NCBI RefSeq assembly: GCF_004745825.1
Contig: NZ_SRLA01000001.1
Location: 1,612,001 to 1,676,000, forward strand
Direction of reading: 5' to 3'
Source: Hymenobacter fodinae
Lineage (GTDB): Bacteria; Bacteroidota; Bacteroidia; Cytophagales; Hymenobacteraceae
Length of the DNA: 64,000 nucleotides
Made by a program: the position numbers and the translations under genes. Shown here piece by piece: positions 1 through 7,321 of the stretch (its first letter is position 1; each line of letters opens with the position of its first letter). The notes below the pieces were generated by a model. It was not told the DNA's origin. It did no database searches and saw nothing but the letters and a program-made list of their open reading frames with translations.

Positions 1-643
1 CGTACAAGCTGTCATTAGGAAGTACCCCAAACAGGCCGGTGCGGCGCACTGATTGCAATCCTGCCTCGGCGAGCGAAGGTCCATCGTGAGGAGTCACGTG
101 TACTATCGTGGTAGTCGGCCGCAGCCGAGCCATAAGGGTACCCAGGGCTAGGGAGGGCATTGTGAGCCAGAAGCTGTCCTCGTCGATGGCTACTACTAGG
201 CGGCTAGGTAGCTGGGTGTCGCGCCAGCACTCGGGCACGAGCAGCACGGGGTAGCGAGCCGCCTGCAAAACGGGCGCCGCCTGGTAGGGGAGGAGGCGGT
301 CGAGGAAAGACTCGGGGTGTTCCCGACCCAGCACAAACGCCAGCGGATGATAGCGTTTCACCACCTCCGCAATAGTGGCTTCCAGGCTTTCCGCCGAGAC
401 AATAGTTTCGGTGGGTATGGGCAGCTGCTGGGCGCGCTGTACCAAGGCGGCCTTTAGTTGCTGGCGGCTTTCTAGCACCAGGGGCATGGTTATCATTGCC
501 GACTCTGGCTCCAGCAGCGGGTCTTGGTATACATTCAGCAGAACTAGGCGGCCCGCTAGCTCAGTGGCTAAGCGGGTAGCGTACTTCAGGGCCACCTCGG
601 CTGGCTCCGAAAGATCAGTGAAGACCACAAATGTTGGCTGCAT
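1..643 (-). CDS. Universal stress protein (UspA family), C-terminus beyond window edge
   Basis: The gene reads leftward from an ATG at 643 and runs off the window after 214 codons. The start MQPTFVVFTDLSEPA is the beta-1 strand of a Usp fold, with the T-D pair that usually sits at the nucleotide site. A first domain ends near VLQAARYPVLLVPE and a second begins at LPSRLVVAIDED, so this is a tandem-Usp protein like its upstream neighbour (877-1692). Usp proteins are cytoplasmic stress proteins, some of which bind ATP; the exact role is not predictable here. A 233-bp gap with no visible gene separates it from the next Usp gene on the same strand, so co-transcription is possible but not shown. 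Confidence 0.88.
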   Translation of the reverse strand, partial: MQPTFVVFTDLSEPAEVALKYATRLATELAGRLVLLNVYQDPLLEPESAMITMPLVLESRQQLKAALVQRAQQLPIPTETIVSAESLEATIAEVVKRYHPLAFVLGREHPESFLDRLLPYQAAPVLQAARYPVLLVPECWRDTQLPSRLVVAIDEDSFWLTMPSLALGTLMARLRPTTTIVHVTPHDGPSLAEAGLQSVRRTGLFGVLPNDSLY

Positions 644-876
644 AGCGAGAGTAGCCGCATAGGCCGTATTGTAAGTGAACTAAAAACAGAGAGGAGCAAG
701 CCACAGATCAGTTGAAAACGGAAGGCCGATTTACGTGCAGCACCACGCGGCTACCCCGGCAGCTAGCCAGCGAGTCGTACCATAGGGCCTACCGGGATGA
801 CGGATAGAAGCCGCTGAGCACACTCAGGCAGAAGTTCAGGTGAGCAAAAAGCAAGGAATAGGGAGTGAGGGCAGGA

Positions 877-1692
877 TTAAGACAGGGCGGGCAAGAGCAA
901 AACCGGAATGGCGCTTTCGCGAAGGAGTTGCGCCGTACTGCGGCGGTGCGTTAGGCCGTCTAACACGGAATGGGGGCGGGCAATCAGCACCAGCATATCG
1001 GCATTCAGTTCCCCGCTCACCCGCTGAATGTCGGCGGCTACGGAAGTGGTTTGTGGCACCAAGTGCACCTGTTCGGCGGTTAGGCTCTCGGCTAGGCCAC
1101 TGGTACGCACCATGCGCAGCACCTGCGAGGCAGCGGGTGAAGGCACCGTCGAGTCGGTAACGTGCACCAGCGCGAGGATACCTTGCAGGGCCTGCAGAAG
1201 GTGGGGCAGAATCTGTTGACTGTCGTAGAGGGAGAAAGGCTCCCCATCGAGGGCCAGCAGGACGCGGCGCGGCGGAAATGCATCCCAGCCCGGCGGCGGT
1301 ACCAGCAGCAGCGGAAACCGAACGTGGTGCAGCAAGTTCAGCGCGGCCTTGGCGAAGTCGCGGGCCAGCGGACTTTCGGCGCCGGGGTGGCCTAGCACCA
1401 GCAACTGGGGCTGGTGGTGACGGATGGCTTCGGTGACGGCCGTGGGCAGCACCTGCTCCGATATCTCTACCTGAGTGGGCACCGGTTGCGTGTCGGCCAG
1501 GGAGTATAGCGCCTGGCGGGTTTGCTGTACGGTGGGTGCGGCAGCTTCTTCCTCGGGGCACAGAAGGCCGTTGTGGCGCACGTGCAGCAAGACCAAATGC
1601 GCGCCCAGCGGTACGGCTAGGCCTGCTGCGTAAGAGAGGGCCCGGTTGGAAACGGCAAAAAAATCGGTGAGGACAACGAGAGACGGACTCAT
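877..1692 (-). CDS. Universal stress protein, two Usp domains
   Basis: 271 aa. The N-terminal half opens with SLVVLTDFFAVSNRALSYA and ends LLHHVRFPLLLVPPP; the second half opens RRVLLALDGEPFSL and ends LLRESAIPVLLLPALS, the usual two-domain Usp layout. The first domain carries LLVLGHPGAESP, resembling the G-x2-G-x9-G(S/T) ATP loop but imperfect, so nucleotide binding is uncertain. I chose the ATG at 1692, five residues before the first beta strand; an ATG at 1704 would add four residues. It follows the 74-aa ORF by 27 bp on the same strand and probably belongs to the unit starting at 2060, whose upstream region holds an FNR-like palindrome. Confidence 0.88.
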   Translation of the reverse strand: MSPSLVVLTDFFAVSNRALSYAAGLAVPLGAHLVLLHVRHNGLLCPEEEAAAPTVQQTRQALYSLADTQPVPTQVEISEQVLPTAVTEAIRHHQPQLLVLGHPGAESPLARDFAKAALNLLHHVRFPLLLVPPPGWDAFPPRRVLLALDGEPFSLYDSQQILPHLLQALQGILALVHVTDSTVPSPAASQVLRMVRTSGLAESLTAEQVHLVPQTTSVAADIQRVSGELNADMLVLIARPHSVLDGLTHRRSTAQLLRESAIPVLLLPALS

Positions 1693-1719
1693 AACGGCAG
1701 ACATCAAGCCTGGGGTGGC

Positions 1720-1944
1720 CTACATAGCTGGGGCATCGTCGTCGGGGCGCGGCTGGTAGTGGGTGGGCCGTTGGGTGCCCGGAAAGCCCAGGAAGTCGCA
1801 GCCCCAGCTAACGTCGAGGGGCAGGGCGGCATCGGCCTGCTGAGTGGCCTGAAGGGCGGGGGTGTTGATGGCCGATTGCGGCTTGGGTCCCGAGGGGCTA
1901 AAGCGCCTGGGCTGAGGGTAGTGGAGGCGGGGCTGCTGGGTCAT
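1720..1944 (-). CDS. Small proline-rich hypothetical protein
   Basis: 74 aa, not recognised. It is rich in Pro, Gln and Ala, with no signal peptide or membrane segment, and looks unstructured. It lies between the 33-aa membrane peptide (14 bp upstream) and the Usp gene (27 bp downstream), all on the minus strand, which is the main support for its being real. It contains GTQRPTH near residue 57, the same seven residues that occur near the end of the upstream 33-aa peptide, and the underlying DNA is also similar. That suggests a short local duplication. It could equally be a non-coding spacer that stays open because of GC bias. Confidence 0.4.
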   Translation of the reverse strand: MTQQPRLHYPQPRRFSPSGPKPQSAINTPALQATQQADAALPLDVSWGCDFLGFPGTQRPTHYQPRPDDDAPAM

Positions 1945-1958
1945 GGCGCGGACGGCAA

Positions 1959-2060
1959 TTAGCTGGTATGCGTGGGCCGTTGCGTACCGCGCCGATAAAC
2001 GCCCGCCAGCGCGAGCACCGAAATAAGCAGAACCGAGAAGAACAGCGTGGGCGTAATCAT
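1959..2060 (-). CDS. 33-residue single-pass membrane peptide
   Basis: A short ORF with ATG at 2060 and TAA at 1959. It encodes a few polar residues, one hydrophobic segment (TLFFSVLLISVLALAGV) and a basic tail (YRRGTQRPTHTS). This is the expected form of a small bacterial membrane peptide: one helix followed by positive charges that keep the C-terminus inside. It is the first ORF downstream of the FNR-like palindrome at 2166 and heads the unit with the 74-aa ORF and the Usp gene. Small one-helix subunits are common near respiratory oxidases, but no oxidase is present, so I assign no function. Confidence 0.5.
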   Translation of the reverse strand: MITPTLFFSVLLISVLALAGVYRRGTQRPTHTS

Positions 2061-2165
2061 GGTGGGGCTGGTTGAGGAGCCAGAGAGGCCCGTGGAAAAG
2101 AACGAGTACTATGTGAAGCTCTGGAATAACAAGAAGTAAAGCACTGACAATAATTAGGTTAGAAG

Positions 2166-2179
2166 ATGATATAAATCAT
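2166..2179. promoter_or_regulatory. FNR/CRP-like palindrome upstream of the Usp unit
   Basis: ATGAT-ATAA-ATCAT is a perfect 5-4-5 palindrome with the spacing of the FNR consensus TTGAT-N4-ATCAA. It lies in an AT-rich stretch about 105 bp before the first start codon (2060, minus strand). Usp genes are known FNR/Anr targets in other bacteria; regulation here is inferred from the palindrome alone. Confidence 0.4.
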
Positions 2180-2324
2180 GGCCAACCCTGATAAGCGCGC
2201 CTGAGGATACCGAGCGGGAATAGGTGCCAGATCATGAAGTGGGGCGTGCCAGCACCGGAAACGGGGCGTTTTGCCTGCTTGAAGCGGGCACCTTTGGAAC
2301 ACTGCTTCACCTCACCCCACTACC

Positions 2325-2846
2325 ATGAAAAAGCTACTATTGGCCGGCGCCCTCTGTGCCACTGCCACCCCTGGCCTACACGCCCAACCCACTACGCCCC
2401 CGGCCTGGACCGACCACACCCGCGCCCTCCCCGATAAGTTGCGGCAGGTGCCGGTGGGTCTCACGCTCTGGCACACGCCCAATCCCAACTACCCCGAGCC
2501 CAACCCCGCCCAGCCCGGCGGCTACGTCTGGAAGCATAGCACTATGGTGCGCTCCGAGGTAGGCGAGCTAGACGTGGTGGAGTGCGGCAGCTTTATCTGG
2601 TACAGCGAGGCCGGTTGGCAAGCCAACATGCGCGAAACCCCCGCTGAGTTTGCTGAGCTATTCCAGTGCCCCAACGGCCACCTACAGCCCGGCCGCACCT
2701 ACACCTTCGCGAAAAACTACCGCTACGCCGATAGCGCCCAGCGCCTCTACGGCGGCGATGCACTCTGGTACATTCTGGCCAAAGACAAAACCGGCAAGCT
2801 CTACAAAGGCATGGGCCTGATTGAAACCGAGGCCACCGTCCGCTAG
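2325..2846 (+). CDS. Secreted hypothetical protein
   Basis: 173 aa with a clear Sec signal peptide (MKKLLLAGALCATATPGLHA, cleavage expected after HA). The mature part is about 150 residues, rich in Trp, Tyr and Pro, with three cysteines in all including one in the signal. I recognise no family. The segment from MVRSEVGELDVVECGSFIWY to LYKGMGLIETEATV looks like one beta-rich domain. A YceI gene follows 36 bp downstream, so the two may be co-transcribed. The gene ends in TAG immediately followed by GCCAGT, one of several stop codons here embedded in the TAGGCCA motif. Confidence 0.75.
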   Translation: MKKLLLAGALCATATPGLHAQPTTPPAWTDHTRALPDKLRQVPVGLTLWHTPNPNYPEPNPAQPGGYVWKHSTMVRSEVGELDVVECGSFIWYSEAGWQANMRETPAEFAELFQCPNGHLQPGRTYTFAKNYRYADSAQRLYGGDALWYILAKDKTGKLYKGMGLIETEATVR

Positions 2847-2882
2847 GCCAGTCCATTTGCTCATCTTTTCAATTTGTCTCCC

Positions 2883-3437
2883 ATGAAACTGTGGCTTTTA
2901 GTTCTGTTGCTAGGCCTGTGTGCCTTCCAGCCCGTGCCTGCTACGTATAAGCTCGACCCCGCCGCCAGCCGCATCACTTGGACGGGCTACGCCGAAGTGG
3001 GCGATTACGCGCCAACCGGTACCGTGCAGGTACGGCAAGGCGAAGTGGCCTATGACGGACGCCGCTTGCACCAAGGCCGGGTGGAGGTGGATATGCGTAC
3101 CATTGCGCAAGACCAGGCCCAACTGGCTGAGCACCTGCGCGGCCCCGATTTTTTTGACGCCGCCCGGTATCCTACGGCTGTATTTGTACTAAAGGAAATG
3201 CAGGGCGCTCAGGCTCTGGGCTACCTCACGCTGAAAGGTGTTACCAAGCCCGTGCGCTTTCCGCTTACCATCACCCGCCTGCCCACCGGCCAGTTACGCC
3301 TCCACGGCGTAGCCACCCTCGACCGCACCCAATTCGGGGTCAATTATAACTCCAGTAGCTTTTTTCAGAACCTGGGTAGCTATGCCATTCGCAACGAGTT
3401 TCGGCTGGAGTTTGAGGTAGTAGCCATCCGGGGCTGA
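2883..3437 (+). CDS. YceI family periplasmic protein
   Basis: 184 aa. Residues 1-20 form a signal peptide (MKLWLLVLLLGLCAFQPVPA). The mature protein begins with TYKLDPAASRITWTGY, the usual YceI opening, then shows HLRGPDFFDAARYPTAVF, LTLKGVTKPVRFPLT and DRTQFGVNYNS, the conserved blocks of the family. YceI proteins are lipocalin-like barrels that bind isoprenoid or amphiphilic ligands in the periplasm; the ligand here is unknown. I use the ATG at 2883 rather than an upstream in-frame TTG because the signal peptide starts there. It lies just after the secreted hypothetical gene, same strand. Confidence 0.92.
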   Translation: MKLWLLVLLLGLCAFQPVPATYKLDPAASRITWTGYAEVGDYAPTGTVQVRQGEVAYDGRRLHQGRVEVDMRTIAQDQAQLAEHLRGPDFFDAARYPTAVFVLKEMQGAQALGYLTLKGVTKPVRFPLTITRLPTGQLRLHGVATLDRTQFGVNYNSSSFFQNLGSYAIRNEFRLEFEVVAIRG

Positions 3438-3538
3438 CCAGCAGTAGCCTAGGCCACTCCGGGCGGGGCGGCGCAACGTGGGCGGCACCCTTGGCGTACA
3501 GTTTAGCAACGTTCCACTCTACAACTCCCTTTCCACAT

Positions 3539-3880
3539 ATGGACCACGCTGCCCGCATCGAAGAAACTATCCAAGGTATCTACCACGCTTTTGAACATCC
3601 CGGCCAGCACCCCGCCGACTCGGGGCTCGGGGCCATCGACAACTGGATTCAGGCCCTCGATGGCTTGGGTGGCTCGGCGCTGGCGGGCCTGCAGGGTGAG
3701 TTGCGCAACCTGCGCGGCCACGTGCAAAACGACGACCGTCCGGCCATTGCCAACTCGCTGCAGCACCTAGGCCAGGAAACCTCCCTGATTGCCCGCAACA
3801 TGCACGACGGCGTAGGCGACCATCTGCGCCACCTGGGCCAGGTGCTCATCACGGCCGCCGGCAACCTCAAAATGTCGTAA
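3539..3880 (+). CDS. Small helical protein, copy 1 of a tandem triplet
   Basis: 113 aa, no known family recognised. ATG at 3539 is preferred over an in-frame TTG at 3491. The protein is predicted all-helical, acidic and cytoplasmic. It shares a pattern with the two following genes: an Asn/Asp-x-Trp start (IDNWIQALDGL), a leucine-heptad helix (LQGELRNLRGHV), an Asp-rich turn, LQHLGQETSLIARN, and a final helix (LRHLGQVLITAAGNL). It is followed by about 140 bp with a weak hairpin and then the second copy. Function unknown. The helical hairpin pattern resembles small four-helix-bundle proteins, but that is only a fold guess. Confidence 0.72.
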   Translation: MDHAARIEETIQGIYHAFEHPGQHPADSGLGAIDNWIQALDGLGGSALAGLQGELRNLRGHVQNDDRPAIANSLQHLGQETSLIARNMHDGVGDHLRHLGQVLITAAGNLKMS

Positions 3881-4018
3881 GCATTCAGGAACTGCCTAGG
3901 CCACTGCCGCCCTATTTATCAGCCTTGCCTTCTATGGGCGAGGCTGTTTTTTGACGAGGGCAGCCGGGCGTATGGCCCAGAGCATCATCGTTAATTCTTC
4001 TGTTTTACTTTTCTTTCT

Positions 4019-4402
4019 ATGGAATCTACTCACTCCACCTCCGGCCAGGAGCAGCCGGCGGGCTCCGTGCTAGCGGGCAGCCAGCCCCACCTCGAAGCTA
4101 CTCTGCACGCCCTGCAAACCACTAAACTACCGCACCTGCTCCCCGCCGCCGGCGACAACCTCTACCGCTGGATGAACCTCTTGCAGACGGTGGAAGGTGA
4201 CCGGTTTGCCCCCCTGATTTTGGAGCTGCAAAACCTCTACAACGCCATCGACCACGGGACGCCCAACGGGCCGCAGGTGAAAGATTGTCTGCAAAAACTA
4301 GCTGGGCTAACTACCCAGGCCGCCGCCACGGCCGATGCGGAGTCGAAGGGCAAGCTGCAGGACTTGGCGCAAGCGTTGCGCGTAGCGGCCAGTACCTTAT
4401 AG
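4019..4402 (+). CDS. Small helical protein, copy 2 of a tandem triplet
   Basis: 127 aa from the ATG at 4019. After a polar N-terminus of about 22 residues it repeats the pattern of its neighbours: LEATLHALQTTKLPHLLP, then DNLYRWMNLLQTVEGD, ILELQNLYNAIDHG, VKDCLQKLAGLTTQAA and LQDLAQALRVAASTL. Identity to the other two copies is low but the order and spacing of W, L and D positions agree. The N-terminal block matches the third copy (LEGSLRVLRTEDLGQALN) better than the first. No signal peptide or membrane segment. Function unknown. Confidence 0.75.
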   Translation: MESTHSTSGQEQPAGSVLAGSQPHLEATLHALQTTKLPHLLPAAGDNLYRWMNLLQTVEGDRFAPLILELQNLYNAIDHGTPNGPQVKDCLQKLAGLTTQAAATADAESKGKLQDLAQALRVAASTL

Positions 4403-4512
4403 TGTTCAGCTTCATGGCCTAAGAGAAACGTGGTATGTGTTACCGAGGCCAACCCTGAGCGGAAGGAAGCAGTACACAAAGGCTCCTGTTGTTTCACCCA
4501 ACTCCATACCGT

Positions 4513-4878
4513 ATGTCAATCTCGCATTCTGCCAGCGCCGACCAATTGGAGGGTTCCCTCCGCGTGCTTCGCACCGAAGACCTAGGCCAGGCCCTGAACC
4601 TAGCTACTGAAAACATCGACGGCTGGATTTCCATGCTCCGCGCATCCGGCGAAACCGCTCACGCCACCATTGCCGCCGACCTCGTAAAGCTCAAAGGCTT
4701 CCTCAGCGGTACTGATGTCAACCCCATCAGCGACGTGCTGCAAACCTTGGCCGAGCACATCAACAGCTTTGTAGACGATTCCAATCCCCGCTACATCAAC
4801 TCCCTCGACGAGCTCTCCAAATCTCTCACCGACGTAGCTCGCAAGCTACAGCTCGCCCGAGACGCTCAGAATTCATAA
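4513..4878 (+). CDS. Small helical protein, copy 3 of a tandem triplet
   Basis: 121 aa from the ATG at 4513; an in-frame TTG at 4489 lies upstream but the ATG fits the alignment of the paralogs. Blocks are LEGSLRVLRTEDLGQALN, ENIDGWISMLRASGE, ADLVKLKGFLSGTDVN, ISDVLQTLAEHINSF and LDELSKSLTDVARKLQ, in the same order as in copies 1 and 2. It ends six bases before the perfect hairpin at 4884-4939, which should terminate the whole set. Function unknown; three retained copies suggest separate duties or partners. Confidence 0.75.
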   Translation: MSISHSASADQLEGSLRVLRTEDLGQALNLATENIDGWISMLRASGETAHATIAADLVKLKGFLSGTDVNPISDVLQTLAEHINSFVDDSNPRYINSLDELSKSLTDVARKLQLARDAQNS

Positions 4879-4883
4879 GAACC

Positions 4884-4939
4884 AAATAAAATAAGAGGCC
4901 CGTTCTTTATTGATAAAGAACGGGCCTCTTATTTTATTT
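4884..4939. terminator. Perfect 26-bp bidirectional terminator hairpin
   Basis: Arms 4884-4909 and 4914-4939 are exact reverse complements around the loop TTGA. The outer part of each arm is A/T, giving U-tracts in both directions, and the inner part is GC-rich. It closes the triplet genes on the plus strand and the AT-rich gene on the minus strand, whose stop codon (4934-4936) lies inside the right arm. Confidence 0.9.
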
Positions 4940-5425
4940 CGTAGTGTTGGGGTCAATTATGTATTTTATGTATGAAAAAATTCTCGCTAAAATAATGAAT
5001 ACTATAAACAGTGGAAATATATTAAATTTTATTTTATCTATCAAAGGATCTTCAGACATTGCAAAGCTTATATCTGGTATATCATTCATTTGATGAAAAA
5101 TTCCATTTTTTATAGATATACCCATAGCGATAATGCCGTTGCGTATTTTGTAATATTTGCCTTCGTAGGAGAAAGTGCTTATCTGTAATATCTGGATAAT
5201 AATGGCGAGTATATAATAATATAGCTTGCCTAATAGAATCTTGTATCCTGTAAATACGTTCAAAAGGCTAAATGCAAATAAGGAGTAGATTATTAGTTGG
5301 CCATAAAATTGATTGTCTAATTTTAAGAACAGTTGAAAAAAAGTGGCGATGCCTGTCAATCCAATTAATAAAAAATACCAACCTAGAATTTTATCTATAT
5401 TATTCTTAAACGTTATTTTATGCAT
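4934..5425 (-). CDS. AT-rich orphan integral membrane protein
   Basis: 163 aa, no family recognised. Four hydrophobic segments: about 14-34 (ILGWYFLLIGLTGIATFF), 43-62, 68-85 (LYYYILAIIIQILQIS) and 133-153 (NIFPLFIVFIILARIFSY). The loop between segments 3 and 4 is about 45 residues. The product is rich in Ile, Phe, Tyr and Lys, and the DNA is far more AT-rich than every neighbour. That contrast points to recent acquisition. There is no mobile-element gene beside it; on the downstream side it abuts a perfect hairpin. It may be a small accessory or immunity-type membrane protein, but nothing in the sequence settles that. Confidence 0.65.
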   Translation of the reverse strand: MHKITFKNNIDKILGWYFLLIGLTGIATFFQLFLKLDNQFYGQLIIYSLFAFSLLNVFTGYKILLGKLYYYILAIIIQILQISTFSYEGKYYKIRNGIIAMGISIKNGIFHQMNDIPDISFAMSEDPLIDKIKFNIFPLFIVFIILARIFSYIKYIIDPNTTK

Positions 5426-5471
5426 AGGCTTGTTGAAAAAGTTAACTTATGAAATCTAATTAATTAATATA

Positions 5472-7199
5472 TTAATACCCAGCCGCAGCATCGTCGCCAC
5501 GGGGGTCGGCGCCGCCTTCCAGCTTGCCGCCGGGCAGCACCCGAATCACCTCTACCCGGCCCCAGGGGTTGCGTGGGTTCAGGGTGTAGCCGCGGGCCCG
5601 CAAAGAATCCTGGGCGGCGGGTACCAGGGCACCAGCTTCCACGTCAATCTGGTCGGGGAGCCACTGGTGGTGCAGGCGCGGCGCGGCTACGGCCTGCTGA
5701 GCGTTCAGGCCGTAATCAACGGTAGCCAGGATGGATTGCAGCACGCTGGTAATGATGGTGCTGCCGCCGGGCGTGCCGGTTACCAGGGCCAGCTTTTTGT
5801 TTTTGGTCAGGATGGCGGGCGTCATGGAGGAGAGCATGCGCTTGCCGGGCGCAATGGCGTTGGCTGCTCCGCCCACCAGTCCGTAGGCGTTGGGGGTGCC
5901 GGGCTTGCTGCTGAAATCGTCCATCTCATTGTTAAGCAGGAAGCCGGCGCCGGCTACCACTACTTTGCTGCCGTAGGCGCCGTTGAGCGTGGTGGTGCAG
6001 CTCACGGCGTTGCCCTGGGCATCTACCACGTTGTAATGCGTCGTCTGGTCCGACTCATACCCCGGTAGGCCACTCCCCGCCGCTACCTGGGCGCTAGGCG
6101 TGGCGCGGTAGGCCAGGGTAGTAGCCATGCGCTGCTTATTGTATGATTTCTCCAACAGCTGCGTCACGGGCACCTTGCCGAAATCTGGGTCGCCGAGGTA
6201 GGTGGCGCGGTCGGCGTACACGCGGCGCTCAGCTTCGGTAATCCAGTGCGTAGCCTGGGGCGAGTGCCAGCCAGCTTTGCCCAGGTTGTAGGGCTCCAGC
6301 ATCTGCAGCATTTGCAGCAGGGCCACCCCGCCGGAGCTTGGTGGCGGGAAGGTAAGCACATCGTAGCCGCGGTACTGGCCGTGCAGGGGCGTGCGCCACT
6401 TGGGCTGGTAGTTCAGCAGGTCTTGCTTGGTGATGATGCCCTTGCCGCGCTGCATTTCGGCCACCACTAGGTTGGCCGTTTCGCCCTCATAAAAACCCGC
6501 CCGGCCCTGGTCGCGGATGCGCTCCAGGGTGCGGGCCAGCTCCGGGTTTTTCGCTACGTCGCCCTCGTTGAACGGCGCCGGCTTTAAATAAGCGTTGTAG
6601 GGGTTGATTTTGGCAAAGACTTCCCGATTGCCATTCAGCCCAGCGGCTTCCTTTTTAGTCAGTTTAACCCCGTTTGAGGCTAAGTCCACTGCGGGCTGCA
6701 CCACGTCTTTCCAGGGCAGCTTGCCCAGCTTTTTGTGCAGCTCTACCATGCCGGCTACCGTGCCGGGCACGCCAGCCGCGAGGTGGCCTAGCGTGCTCAG
6801 GTTAGGCACCACGTTGCCTTGCGCGTCGAGGTACATGTCGCGGGTAGCGGCGGCGGGGGCAGTTTCCCGGAAATCGAGCGCGCCTTCTTGTCCATCGGCC
6901 CCGCGGTAGAGCAGGAAGCCGCCGCCGCCGATGTTGCCGGCCACCGGGAACACCACAGCCAGCGCAAACTGCACCGCCACGGCCGCATCATACGCATTGC
7001 CGCCTTTGCGCAAGATTTCTACGCCCACGCGCGTAGCCTCAGGGTGGGCCGAAACCACCATGGCTTTATCGGTAACTACGGGTGTGGCCGCCGGAACAGG
7101 AGCGGCTAGGGTGGCGGAAGCAGCAGGGGGAGTGGTGGTTTGGGTAGTGGTGCAGGCAACCAATACTGCCAAAGCCAGTGGGTAGAAAAAGCGTTTCAT
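5472..7199 (-). CDS. ggt: Gamma-glutamyltransferase
   Basis: 575 aa lipoprotein-type precursor: MKRFFYPLALAVLVAC has a lipobox (LVAC). The proenzyme family cleaves itself before a catalytic Thr and transfers or hydrolyses gamma-glutamyl groups of glutathione in the periplasm. The processing site is visible as SDQTTHYNVVDAQGNAVS, with the small subunit starting at the first or second Thr. Substrate-binding blocks include AMVVSAHPEATRVGVEIL, GGNAYDAAVAVQFALAVV and GKRMLSSMTPAI. The ATG at 7199 is chosen because it begins the signal; an upstream in-frame ATG at 7265 would place 22 polar residues ahead of it. The gene is divergent from the branching enzyme gene. Confidence 0.95.
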   Translation of the reverse strand: MKRFFYPLALAVLVACTTTQTTTPPAASATLAAPVPAATPVVTDKAMVVSAHPEATRVGVEILRKGGNAYDAAVAVQFALAVVFPVAGNIGGGGFLLYRGADGQEGALDFRETAPAAATRDMYLDAQGNVVPNLSTLGHLAAGVPGTVAGMVELHKKLGKLPWKDVVQPAVDLASNGVKLTKKEAAGLNGNREVFAKINPYNAYLKPAPFNEGDVAKNPELARTLERIRDQGRAGFYEGETANLVVAEMQRGKGIITKQDLLNYQPKWRTPLHGQYRGYDVLTFPPPSSGGVALLQMLQMLEPYNLGKAGWHSPQATHWITEAERRVYADRATYLGDPDFGKVPVTQLLEKSYNKQRMATTLAYRATPSAQVAAGSGLPGYESDQTTHYNVVDAQGNAVSCTTTLNGAYGSKVVVAGAGFLLNNEMDDFSSKPGTPNAYGLVGGAANAIAPGKRMLSSMTPAILTKNKKLALVTGTPGGSTIITSVLQSILATVDYGLNAQQAVAAPRLHHQWLPDQIDVEAGALVPAAQDSLRARGYTLNPRNPWGRVEVIRVLPGGKLEGGADPRGDDAAAGY

Positions 7200-7287
7200 A
7201 CACCCAAGGTACGAAGAAGGTAGTGGGGTAATGCTCTTCGCAAATTCACAATTTCGCCAATTCACGTCCTAAATTCCTCAATCCGCG

Positions 7288-7295
7288 TAGCTTTG
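7288..7295 (+). promoter_or_regulatory. Bacteroidetes -7 box for the branching enzyme
   Basis: TAGCTTTG is an exact TAnnTTTG match, 26 bp before the ATG at 7322, in the short divergent region with ggt. No good -33 TTTG is seen at the usual distance. Confidence 0.5.
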
Positions 7296-7321
7296 GGCCA
7301 CACCTACCTGTGCCTTTCGCC

